Below are positions 7,784-15,785 of a stretch of DNA of 64,000 bases, one piece after another. Numbering within the stretch: the stretch's first letter is position 1; every line of letters begins with the position of its first letter. The position numbers and the translations under genes are program-made. The notes beneath the pieces were generated by a model. The model did no database searches. It had not been told where the DNA came from and was given only the letters and a program-made list of their open reading frames with translations. The DNA lies in NCBI RefSeq assembly GCF_900186965.1, contig NZ_LT906457.1:273501-337500 (forward strand). Direction: 5' to 3'. Source of the stretch: Legionella spiritensis (GTDB lineage: Bacteria; Pseudomonadota; Gammaproteobacteria; Legionellales; Legionellaceae).

Positions 7784-9883
7784 ATGATGAATAGTTTTAA
7801 GATCAGCATACGTCTCAGCATTATCACCTTGTTTGTGCTTTTGTTAAGCCTGGTGGGATTTACTATCATTGGAATTAATTACTTTGCGTTCAATAAGGTG
7901 TTAAGCAGCAGTGCCAGGGAGTTAATTACCCAAACGTCCATGTTGGTCAAGGAACGGTTTCAGGTTTACCTGAACCCTTTAAACAAGGATTTAATTAAAA
8001 TAAAAAACGCCATTAACACGGGTATTGTCAGCCCTGACAATACGGAGCAATTTAAAAAATTCCTTTTTGATTCAATAAGATACAACCCGGAGATCTTCAT
8101 GGTTTACTATGGGACAGCAAAGGGTGATTTTATAGGGGTAGATCGGGAGGAAAAAGGAAACATCGGGTTAACGCAGGTGGTCAATTCATCATCGCCTCCG
8201 GTCAATGTTCGCTACACCATGGATAAACAGGGAAAAATTATTCAAAAAAAATTACTTACCCGCCATTATGATCCCAGAGTCCGCCCCTGGTACCGGGAGG
8301 CTGCCGAGAGTGGAAAGCCCATATGGACAAACGTGTACACCTTTTACGTCTTTGATAAAAGTGATTTTCTCGTGCCGGGTGTTACTGCCGCGGCGCCGAT
8401 TTACAATAACCATAACGATCTTAATGGTGTGATTGCGCTTGATCTGACCGTGGATGGGTTACAGCATTTTATCAGGGAATTGGAATTGACTAAAAATACA
8501 ATGATATATGTCGTCAATAACGAGGCAAATGTCATTGCTTTTCGTAGTCCTCATCAACACGAAGACATCCGTGGCAAGACATTAACCCCCGAGTGGATAA
8601 AAAAGCTGAATATTCCGCTTGAAAAGCTGGATATCAAGAGTTTGTATCCTCTAATCAAATCGTATACTCACAAGGATCAAAAATATTTTCTGGCCTATCA
8701 GCCTTTATTAAATATGAAAGGTAAATATCCCTGGCACATTATTATCATCGTTCCCGAGAATGATGTGATAGAACCGTTAAGAAATTTAAGCAAGCGCTAT
8801 ATCTTTTTAACCGTTATGGTTTTGTTGTTGGGTACATTGCTGGTTCGTATCGTGTCACAAAGAATCTCGCACCCGATTATGCAACTCACGAAGGAAGCAG
8901 AAGAACTGACAATGCTTGATCTGAAGCCAAGACCCTTGCTCAAAACCATGATCAAGGAAATCAGTTTTATGGATAAAGCATTATCGACATTACGCTCCAG
9001 TTTAACGTCTTTTCAGCGTTATGTGCCCAACGCTCTGGTAAGAAAATTAATGCGCAGCGGAAAAATCGCGCAGGTAGGCGGGCAAAATCAGACGATTACC
9101 ATTTTATTTTCCGACATTAAAAATTTTACCGCCATTTCAGAATCAACCTCGCCTCAAAAACTCATGACCTATTTATCCGATTATTTTCAAGCCATGACGG
9201 AAGCGGTGATACAGTATGAAGGTACGCTTGATAAGTACATTGGTGATGCGGTGATGGCAATATGGAATGCGCCCGAAAAAGATACAAATCACGCTTTGCA
9301 TGCTTGTGAAACAGCAATAATCATGCTGGATAAGCTAAAAAAATTAAATCAAAAAAACAGGCGGCAGGGATTTCCGGAGTTTACTATCAGAATCGGTATT
9401 CACACGGGAGAAGCGGTTGTCGGTAACGTAGGCTCTGAGGATCGATTGAGTTATACGGCCTTGGGGGATTCGGTCAATCTGGCGAGCCGTCTGGAGGCGA
9501 TTAATAAAAATTATCACGCGCAAATCATCGTCAGTCACGCCACATTCAATCAGGTATCCGGACAATTTCCTTTTCGTTTTCTGGATGAGGTTGCCGTGCG
9601 AGGCAAGCAGGAAAGTATCGCTATTTATGAATTGATTACCGCTAAAAATCTTGTAAATCTTGAGCAACACAAGAACGAGTTTGAAAAAGCCTTTATGCTG
9701 TATCAAAAGGGGCTTTGGGAAAAAAGTATCCGGATGTTCACCACGCTTACTCCCGCCTATCCGGGCGATAAACTAGCTGCGGTATATATTGAACGCTGCC
9801 AGGTGCTAGCCCGAAAATCACCGGTTGACTGGGATGGTATTTGGCGCGAAGGCAAGAATATCAATGCAAAGTTGGGCGATTAA
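7784..9883 (+). CDS. Membrane receptor-type class III adenylate/guanylate cyclase
   Basis: This 699-residue sensor has a first membrane helix (about residues 10-32), an extracytoplasmic dCache-like sensing region (about 35-340), a second helix (about 345-365), a HAMP-like stretch and a class III cyclase domain (about 435-620). The cyclase core shows the metal-binding FSDIKNFTAISE, the GDAVMAIWNAP loop and IRIGIHTGEAVVGNVG followed by TALGDSVNLASRLE. A tail of about 75 residues follows. It should make cAMP (or cGMP) in response to a periplasmic ligand. The start at 7784 (MMNSFKIS) avoids an unlikely polar leader from the ATG at 7703, though its ribosome site (AAAGAAAAA) is weak. It is divergent from the efflux operon. 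Confidence 0.85.
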   Translation: MMNSFKISIRLSIITLFVLLLSLVGFTIIGINYFAFNKVLSSSARELITQTSMLVKERFQVYLNPLNKDLIKIKNAINTGIVSPDNTEQFKKFLFDSIRYNPEIFMVYYGTAKGDFIGVDREEKGNIGLTQVVNSSSPPVNVRYTMDKQGKIIQKKLLTRHYDPRVRPWYREAAESGKPIWTNVYTFYVFDKSDFLVPGVTAAAPIYNNHNDLNGVIALDLTVDGLQHFIRELELTKNTMIYVVNNEANVIAFRSPHQHEDIRGKTLTPEWIKKLNIPLEKLDIKSLYPLIKSYTHKDQKYFLAYQPLLNMKGKYPWHIIIIVPENDVIEPLRNLSKRYIFLTVMVLLLGTLLVRIVSQRISHPIMQLTKEAEELTMLDLKPRPLLKTMIKEISFMDKALSTLRSSLTSFQRYVPNALVRKLMRSGKIAQVGGQNQTITILFSDIKNFTAISESTSPQKLMTYLSDYFQAMTEAVIQYEGTLDKYIGDAVMAIWNAPEKDTNHALHACETAIIMLDKLKKLNQKNRRQGFPEFTIRIGIHTGEAVVGNVGSEDRLSYTALGDSVNLASRLEAINKNYHAQIIVSHATFNQVSGQFPFRFLDEVAVRGKQESIAIYELITAKNLVNLEQHKNEFEKAFMLYQKGLWEKSIRMFTTLTPAYPGDKLAAVYIERCQVLARKSPVDWDGIWREGKNINAKLGD

Positions 9884-9957
9884 TAGGGCTGCCAAAAAAG
9901 GCGTGTTTACACCCAATTATCCACGTGACATGCCAACCAGCCTCTGGCGGAAGATGG

Positions 9958-10791
9958 TTATTTGATTACAGGTGCTGGCGGGGAATTTTCTTCACAATCA
10001 GCATCTACTTCCCTGTCTAGTGCAGCCCCTTTTTTTTGAGGAGATGTATTGCCAAATATCAGTCCCAGGGAGGCGCTTTCGCGAAATAAGAGCGGTATTA
10101 TGCCGGGAAATTGCCAGGCTGCCATATAGCGATTTGACAGAGGATAAGCCCCTGTAAAAAAAGGTTTCAAAAAGGCATTTATTATTGTTGAGGCAAAGAC
10201 CGAAGTACCAAAACCAAGCAGCGTCGGGATGGTTGTATTGGATTCACCTAACGCTTGATAACTATAGTTTCTGACAAAAAAACCTGGAGGCAGACAGGAA
10301 TTGGCAACCAGGTTTCTGAAAAAAAACGAGGCATGTACGACAGGATATTTGATATTGGTATTTACATAGGAAAGTGTTTGTGAAAAATTAAGGCCGGTTT
10401 GACGCGCATTGCTTATCAGAAAAACAGGTATAATGCTATTTTTAAACAGGGTTGTTAAAAACATTCCTTTATAGTCCGAACCAAAATAATGTATCCCTTG
10501 AAGAGTCGCAAAATTGCCGGTCAGACAATAGGCACTTCTACTTAGAGGGCCGGAAAAAAGGCCTTTTGGACCAATAGTTTTTAAAGTAGCAAGGTAAGGC
10601 ACAGGAACGGCTTTGGGATGTTCAAGAACATAAAAAATCCGACGCAAAGCCATTCCTTCTGCGGGAACGGTGGTAATGGCCAAAACAGTATTTTTTAACA
10701 AGTTAGTCCGAAATTTTCGGTAAGGTGATTGTTCCTCAAGCGATTTTTCTTTGCGGGTTGTTTTATTTTCTACAAAAAATTTACTTCTCAT
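9958..10791 (-). CDS. Possible mitochondrial-carrier-like protein, candidate effector
   Basis: This 277-residue protein is hydrophobic in several segments but has no signal peptide. The stretch PAEGMALRR followed some 30 residues later by GPKGLFSGPLSR resembles the P-x-[DE]-x-x-[KR]-x-R and EG-x(n)-[YF]-x-G pattern of mitochondrial (SLC25) carriers. A related arrangement around PLSNRYMAAWQ recurs near residues 220-250. Legionella pneumophila is known to inject such a carrier (LncP) into host mitochondria. The C-terminus is polar and acidic (DREVDADCEEN), as in many Dot/Icm substrates. The carrier assignment is tentative: the repeats are degenerate and I could not align three full copies. No neighbour shares its strand or an obvious function. 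Confidence 0.4.
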   Translation of the reverse strand: MRSKFFVENKTTRKEKSLEEQSPYRKFRTNLLKNTVLAITTVPAEGMALRRIFYVLEHPKAVPVPYLATLKTIGPKGLFSGPLSRSAYCLTGNFATLQGIHYFGSDYKGMFLTTLFKNSIIPVFLISNARQTGLNFSQTLSYVNTNIKYPVVHASFFFRNLVANSCLPPGFFVRNYSYQALGESNTTIPTLLGFGTSVFASTIINAFLKPFFTGAYPLSNRYMAAWQFPGIIPLLFRESASLGLIFGNTSPQKKGAALDREVDADCEENSPPAPVIK

Positions 10792-10874
10792 AATGACTTA
10801 ATTCATGTGTCTTGATTGACATGTCATCCTGTTATTGAAAGGCGGATAATATATTATTGTTATTTTTTATTCCA

Positions 10875-10892
10875 GGTTCCATGCACGGAGCC
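10875..10892. repeat. Minimal MITE remnant (two fused ends)
   Basis: GGTTCCATGCACGGAGCC followed by TAG looks like the left end and right end of a type A/B element joined with nothing between them. It lies in the 277-bp gap between the minus-strand carrier-like gene and the plus-strand methyltransferase. The rest of that gap is AT-rich and shows no gene. Confidence 0.45.
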
Positions 10893-11068
10893 TAGTGCAA
10901 TAAGGTTCAAATATTGACCTATATTAAATAGAGAGGGCATATACGCCTGATATCCGCGGGGTAAATTATTTTACGGTTGTGGGCAAGCAGGTTTGTTTGC
11001 CGTAATGACGGGTGACAGAAGAAGGAACGGATTCCCGCGAAGTGAATGATGGGTGTTGGAGGTTAACT

Positions 11069-11836
11069 ATGGGGTGGGAACCTGAAAAATATATTCAGGG
11101 AAATTATTTTCAAATTGAGACCAGTAACGCCTTTCGCAAGGATTTTAAAATAAAGCCGTTTGGCAATATTCTTGACGCAGGCTGCGGAGATGGGCAATAC
11201 AGCGCCCTGCTGGCAGAAGAGGTGACGCATGGTCGTATTCTAGGTATTGACAATTCCGAAGAGATGATTAGTCATGCCAGAACACGTTGGGCGCGAGACA
11301 ATTTATCCTTTGAGGTTGATAATATCGAAACGTTCCAGCCTGCCATGGACTATGATTTTGTTCTTTCTTTCTGGTGTCTTCATTGGACGGATCTCTCCAG
11401 AACGTTCCCTAATATTTTCCATGCGTTAAAAAATGGCGGAAGGTTTTATGCTATTTTTTCCTCGTTTTCGGATAACAGCGTTTTTCAAACGTGTTCGGAG
11501 TTGGCGAAACAGAATCGTTATCCGGCACTCACAAAGCGTTACAAGGCTATCAATAATGAAAACAATGCCTATTTTTATTATGTACTGAATAATCTTAATC
11601 AAATTCCTTTTAAAAAAGCCAAAGTGGAATTAAAAACCACCGCGGTGTATTTTCCGGATCTGAATTACTTTAAATCTCTGGTGCTCACCTTGCCATTTAT
11701 AAAAGCCATGCCGGAAGAAACCGTACCTGATCTTGTTGACGATTTGCTACATATTTTTCAAACGATTTGCGATCGTAAATACGATGGCAAGTTGTATTAC
11801 GAAACCCAGCCCATTGTTTTAGAGGCTATGAAGTAA
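11069..11836 (+). CDS. Class I SAM-dependent methyltransferase
   Basis: This 255-residue protein has the Rossmann motif I NILDAGCGDGQY (about residues 31-42), motif post-I ILGIDNSEEMI and motif II-like DFVLSFWCLHW. It resembles small BioC/trans-aconitate-type methyltransferases that act on carboxylates, but the substrate cannot be read from the sequence. The ATG at 11069 is preceded by GGAGG at six bases, far better than an in-frame start at 11012. Its TAA overlaps the ATG of the following oxygenase by one base (TAATG), so the two are co-translated. Given its position it may tailor the product of the PKS/NRPS downstream, which is inference. Confidence 0.8.
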   Translation: MGWEPEKYIQGNYFQIETSNAFRKDFKIKPFGNILDAGCGDGQYSALLAEEVTHGRILGIDNSEEMISHARTRWARDNLSFEVDNIETFQPAMDYDFVLSFWCLHWTDLSRTFPNIFHALKNGGRFYAIFSSFSDNSVFQTCSELAKQNRYPALTKRYKAINNENNAYFYYVLNNLNQIPFKKAKVELKTTAVYFPDLNYFKSLVLTLPFIKAMPEETVPDLVDDLLHIFQTICDRKYDGKLYYETQPIVLEAMK

Positions 11837-12891
11837 TGATAAAAACCAGAGAAAAAATGATTGTGGATACGATTGTTGTCCCGGGTATGAACATACCAGT
11901 GATCACGGCCTCTTTTCAGCATGCAACAAACGATGAAACGCCCTTGCTGGATGTGATAGCCGATCATCACGATGACATTATTGGATCCCTTCATCAATAT
12001 GGCGCGGTTTTATTTCGGGGTTTTGCCTGTCGCGACGCGGACTATTTCTCGCAAGCGATAGAATTATGCGGGCTGGGCAAAAGAGGCAGCACGAAAGATT
12101 ACGATTTGGCAAGAACGTTGCTGCCCAACAATATTTATACCTCAAGCGATCTGCCTCCCGACATTCCCTTGCCGCTGCATCATGAAAAACCACGATCGGA
12201 AAATCCGCCAAATCATATTTATTTTTGCTGTGTTACCCCGGCTGAAAAAGGAGGTGGCACAATCTTTGCGAACGCACAAGCCGTTTGGCAGGATATGCCC
12301 AAACCGGTGCAAGAGAAAATCATGTCGCATGGTGTTCTCTACCGGCAATTTTTTCACGGGCAATCAATGAAGCGGTACGTGCTTAAAAAATTGTTGAATG
12401 ACAAAAGCGTGCGAAGCTGGCCGGAGTATTTTGGCAGCGATGACAAAATAACAATAGAAGAGCGCTTAACCGGGGAAAAAGTCCGTTGGGATTGGGTCAA
12501 CCATGGTAAGGATCTGGTGGTATTAAATCATTTACCCGGCGCCCGCAAGCATCCCGTTACCGAGCAAATGGTATGGTTTAATTCATCGGACTATCTGAAT
12601 TTTTACGCCAATGCGCTTTATGGTGATATAAACGCGCTGCGTTCCTGGAAATACCTGGCCACCCGGTATTTAATAACAAATGACATGCTGCCTATGGTAT
12701 GCCACTATGGCAACGGACAACCTTTTACTGCGGATGAAATTACGACAATTCAGCAGGTTATCCGGCAGCATACGAGCGTTTTATTCTGGGAAAAAGGGGA
12801 TTTTATGATCGTGGATAACTTTACTTTTATACATGGCAAGCAACCCCACGAAGGACGAAGATTGTTGTATTCCTGCATGACGCATGCCTAG
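11836..12891 (+). CDS. TauD/SyrP-like Fe(II)/2-oxoglutarate oxygenase
   Basis: This 351-residue protein belongs to the TauD/TfdA superfamily. The metal-binding H-x-E is visible as H115-H116-E117 within PLPLHHEKPR. The distal histidine and 2-oxoglutarate-binding arginine lie in FIHGKQPHEGRR near the C-terminus. An H-x-E rather than H-x-D triad is common in the SyrP-like hydroxylases found in natural-product clusters. It overlaps the methyltransferase by one base. A second ATG at 11857 is possible. The TAG stop (12889-12891) is formed at the CTAG flanking a MITE, so the C-terminus may have been set by that insertion. Probable role: hydroxylation of a pathway intermediate. Confidence 0.8.
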   Translation: MIKTREKMIVDTIVVPGMNIPVITASFQHATNDETPLLDVIADHHDDIIGSLHQYGAVLFRGFACRDADYFSQAIELCGLGKRGSTKDYDLARTLLPNNIYTSSDLPPDIPLPLHHEKPRSENPPNHIYFCCVTPAEKGGGTIFANAQAVWQDMPKPVQEKIMSHGVLYRQFFHGQSMKRYVLKKLLNDKSVRSWPEYFGSDDKITIEERLTGEKVRWDWVNHGKDLVVLNHLPGARKHPVTEQMVWFNSSDYLNFYANALYGDINALRSWKYLATRYLITNDMLPMVCHYGNGQPFTADEITTIQQVIRQHTSVLFWEKGDFMIVDNFTFIHGKQPHEGRRLLYSCMTHA

Positions 12892-13124
12892 GCTCCGTGA
12901 ACCAATTTTTTCCGCTCGAAAACAAGACAACTATAGTTGCGCAACAACTAATAATTTCTTGTAGCCCGTCATGAAGGCGAAGCCGTAATGCGGGATAACG
13001 TTCATAAGTGGCACATCAAACCCGCAATACGGCCGCAGGCCTCCTTACGGGCTACGGCCTTTTCGCAAAAAAATGGCGCCAATTAGCCGTATTTGCAGCT
13101 GTGAAAATTTTTGTTCACGGAGCC
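12891..13124. repeat. MITE, type A with a type B right end
   Basis: The element starts GGCTCCGTGAACC and ends GTTCACGGAGCC, flanked by CTA and TAG. Inside it are the paired blocks TAGCCCGTCATGAAGGCGAA and CCTCCTTACGGGCTA, which fold into a long hairpin. Its last 50 bases (GCGCCAATTAGCC, TTTGCAGCTGTGAAAAT) match the right part of the type B elements, so this copy is a chimera. It fills the whole gap between the oxygenase and the first minus-strand methyltransferase. Confidence 0.8.
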
Positions 13125-13146
13125 TAGTGCCTCGCCAAGATTGAAT

Positions 13147-14256
13147 TTACTTCTGGATCGGTTTTCGAGCCAGTATTAACGTGCAGTCGTATAGCGGTTG
13201 TTTTTTTACCGTATTCGGTATCTCAATAACAAAACCGGTTTCTTCGAGCATCGCCCGATATTCCGCCGCAGGTTTTACCATTCTCACCGGAAAATCATCA
13301 TAAAAAAGATAACGGTATTCCGCGACAAGGCAACTGTCGTCATTTTCTTCCTTGTAAAATTCACAAATGGCAACCTGACCATTTTCGGGTAAAGCCTGAT
13401 AGGCCATTCGCAACAATTTTCTGTCCACAGACTCGTCCCAGTCAAACAGAACCCTTGTAAACATAATGAGATCAAAACCTGCCGGAAAGGTATCCTCTTT
13501 AATAAAATCGGCTCCAACGACGCTAACTTTATGACTTAACTCCCTGGCTGCAATATTTTTTCTTGCTAGTTCCGAAGCTTTGGGCAGATTATAGACCGTG
13601 GCTTTTAAATGGGGGTAGGCTGTCACAAACGCGCAGGCCATCGTGCCATCGCCGCCTCCGACATCCAGAACGTTTGCCACGTCGTTAAAATGGATGTATT
13701 CCAGCAGGCAGTGCGTTGGCTGAACGGCTGTTTTCGCCATCCAGTCTTCCAGCCACGCGATTTCCTCATCCGTTTTGGGAGGCCAGGAAAATCTTTTTTT
13801 AACCTGGCCGAATTGCAATGCGGATTTCAAGTTTTCATCCGCCGCCGTCATCCAGTTCGCAAAAAAGAACTGCATCCATTTCCAGCCTTCCTTGTTGCGC
13901 ATAAGACGGATAAATTCGTCCGGTAACTGATAGGCCGGTTGATAATTTGCAGTGGTCACTTTAATTAAAAATTGCTCGGCGCTGAGAAGGTGCAGCCATT
14001 TTTTAGCTGGTATGGGCATCAGATCCAGTTGTTCTATGATATCACTTTCCAGGACGTATTTTTTGTTTTCAAATAAAGCAAATACATTGAGCTTGAACAT
14101 AGGTTCCACAAGTTTCAGACGTGCACCATCCGCAATGAGGGAAAAATAATTGTCATAGAATCTGGCGTTATATTTTATGTGCCGGGACGTGTCTGAATGA
14201 TCGCGATCTTCTCCATAATATGGAGTATGTTGTTTCCCGGAGTGTTTCTGACTCAT
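13147..14256 (-). CDS. Methyltransferase, plant-OMT-like family 2, paralogue 1
   Basis: This 369-residue protein has an N-terminal winged-helix dimerisation domain (about 30-130) and a SAM-binding domain with VLDVGGGDGTMACAF (197-211). This is the layout of acetylserotonin/hydroxyindole-type O-methyltransferases. At the position where many family members have the catalytic histidine of an HDW motif it reads VLFDWDES, with F271. All three paralogues here share that change. It faces away from the PKS. Its nucleotide sequence is very close to paralogue 2 over long stretches (for example 13390-13450 against 14575-14640), which indicates a fairly recent duplication or gene conversion. The substrate is unknown; a role in tailoring the PKS/NRPS product is likely from context. 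Confidence 0.75.
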   Translation of the reverse strand: MSQKHSGKQHTPYYGEDRDHSDTSRHIKYNARFYDNYFSLIADGARLKLVEPMFKLNVFALFENKKYVLESDIIEQLDLMPIPAKKWLHLLSAEQFLIKVTTANYQPAYQLPDEFIRLMRNKEGWKWMQFFFANWMTAADENLKSALQFGQVKKRFSWPPKTDEEIAWLEDWMAKTAVQPTHCLLEYIHFNDVANVLDVGGGDGTMACAFVTAYPHLKATVYNLPKASELARKNIAARELSHKVSVVGADFIKEDTFPAGFDLIMFTRVLFDWDESVDRKLLRMAYQALPENGQVAICEFYKEENDDSCLVAEYRYLFYDDFPVRMVKPAAEYRAMLEETGFVIEIPNTVKKQPLYDCTLILARKPIQK

Positions 14257-14343
14257 ATCCTATGGCTTTGATGGAGCGTGATAAAAATGAGAATATAGAA
14301 AATAGCCGGTATGTGCAATCAACGACGTAGATCCGCAAGACAG

Positions 14344-15444
14344 TCATTTCCGGGCCAGTATCACGGAGCAATAGGTAAAAGCCTGCTTGCCTTCCGTGTT
14401 GGGGCGCACGATAGTGAAACCGATTTTTTCCAGCATGGCGCGATAGGTTGCCGCGGTTTTCATCACGTGCGGGGTGAAGTCATCATGAAAAATATAGCGA
14501 TACTCCGCCGAGAGACAGCGGTCATTGTTTTCTTCCTTGTAAAATTCACAAATGGCAACCAGGCCATTTCTGGGCAAAGCCTGATAGGCCATTCGCAACA
14601 ATTTTCTGTCCACAGACTCGTCCCAGTCAAACAGAACCCGTGTAAACACAATGAGATCAAAACCTGTCGGAAAGGCATCCTCTTTAATAAAATCAGCTTC
14701 CAGTACGCGGACTTTATGATGTAATTCCCTGGCTTCAATATTTCTTCTTGCCATTTCCGCAGGTTTGGGCAGGTTATAGACCGTGGCTTTTAAATGGGGG
14801 TAGGCTGTCACGAACGCGCAGGCCATCGTGCCGTCGCCGCCTCCGACATCCAGGACATGGTGCACTTTTTTGAAGTTGATGCTTTCTAGCAGAGCCTGAA
14901 CGGGCTGCTCCGCCGTTTTTGTCATCCAGTCCTCCAGCCACCAGGCTTCGTCATCCGTTTGGGGAGGCCATGACACGCTTGTTTTAACCTGGCCGGATTG
15001 CAATACATCGGTCAGATCTTCATCCGAACCCACTTGCCAGGTAGAAAAAAAGAATTGTATTCCCCACCATCGGTCGCTGCGCATGAGTTTGATGAACTCA
15101 TCAGGCAGCTGATAGGACGGCTGATAATCATTGCCGGTCACTTTGATTAGAAAACGCTCGGAGCAAAGCAGGTGCAGCCATTTTTTAGCGCGGACAGGCA
15201 TTAACCCCAGTTTTTCTATGATCTCGCTTTCGGAAACGCGGGTTTTGTTTTCAAATAATGCAAAGAGATTCAGACTGAACATGGCTTCGACCAGTTTAAG
15301 CCGGACGCCTTTGGCGATGAGCGAGAAATAGTTTTTGTAAAACTCCGCGTTAGGGTTCTTTTTTTGAGGGGGGATTATCACTTTTGGAATGTTATCAGGT
15401 GCCTGATGTCCAAATTTTTTTAACCATGCTTTGAACCATGACAT
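14344..15444 (-). CDS. Methyltransferase, plant-OMT-like family 2, paralogue 2
   Basis: This 366-residue protein has the same two-domain layout as its neighbours: a helical dimerisation part, then VLDVGGGDGTMACAF at about 197-211. It carries VLFDWDES with F272 where a histidine base is common. It lies 87 bp upstream of paralogue 1 on the same strand, so the two may be one transcript. The 340-bp gap before it separates it from the divergent PKS gene and is the probable shared promoter region. No good ribosome site is seen before the ATG. Whether it methylates oxygen, carbon or nitrogen, or catalyses another SAM-dependent step, cannot be told from sequence. Confidence 0.75.
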   Translation of the reverse strand: MSWFKAWLKKFGHQAPDNIPKVIIPPQKKNPNAEFYKNYFSLIAKGVRLKLVEAMFSLNLFALFENKTRVSESEIIEKLGLMPVRAKKWLHLLCSERFLIKVTGNDYQPSYQLPDEFIKLMRSDRWWGIQFFFSTWQVGSDEDLTDVLQSGQVKTSVSWPPQTDDEAWWLEDWMTKTAEQPVQALLESINFKKVHHVLDVGGGDGTMACAFVTAYPHLKATVYNLPKPAEMARRNIEARELHHKVRVLEADFIKEDAFPTGFDLIVFTRVLFDWDESVDRKLLRMAYQALPRNGLVAICEFYKEENNDRCLSAEYRYIFHDDFTPHVMKTAATYRAMLEKIGFTIVRPNTEGKQAFTYCSVILARK

Positions 15445-15785
15445 TATTGTAGGTTTCTGTTTGGAGTGGTAAGACTGAGGATATAAAAAAACGCTGTATA
15501 TGACAATTTTTTATAAAAAAAACGGCTATTGATGATCACGAATAAGTTCCGATGCCTGAACTATAATATAATCAGGGCTTGTAGATATCCCAATTTGCAG
15601 CCGATAAAAAGATAAGTGCATACCCTTGGTTCACGGAGCCTAATGTTTTCTTGATAGATATCTATTGAAATGAGAAGATATTTTTTTCGATTAATCAGCC
15701 GATTCCCTCTGGTTATGGTTATTTTTTGCTGTTAGCACTCCTTTCTGCGGAGCTGATTTCAAGCGTGGCCAGGCAATATAAGGGC
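15445..15785. promoter_or_regulatory. Divergent intergenic region between the methyltransferases and the PKS
   Basis: These 341 bases separate paralogue 2 (minus strand) from the PKS (plus strand). They are AT-rich, with ACTATAATATAATCAGG near 15560 as a possible -10 region, and hold one solo MITE end (GGTTCACGGAGCC, 15628-15640). I see no gene or clear operator. The region presumably carries both promoters. Confidence 0.4.
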
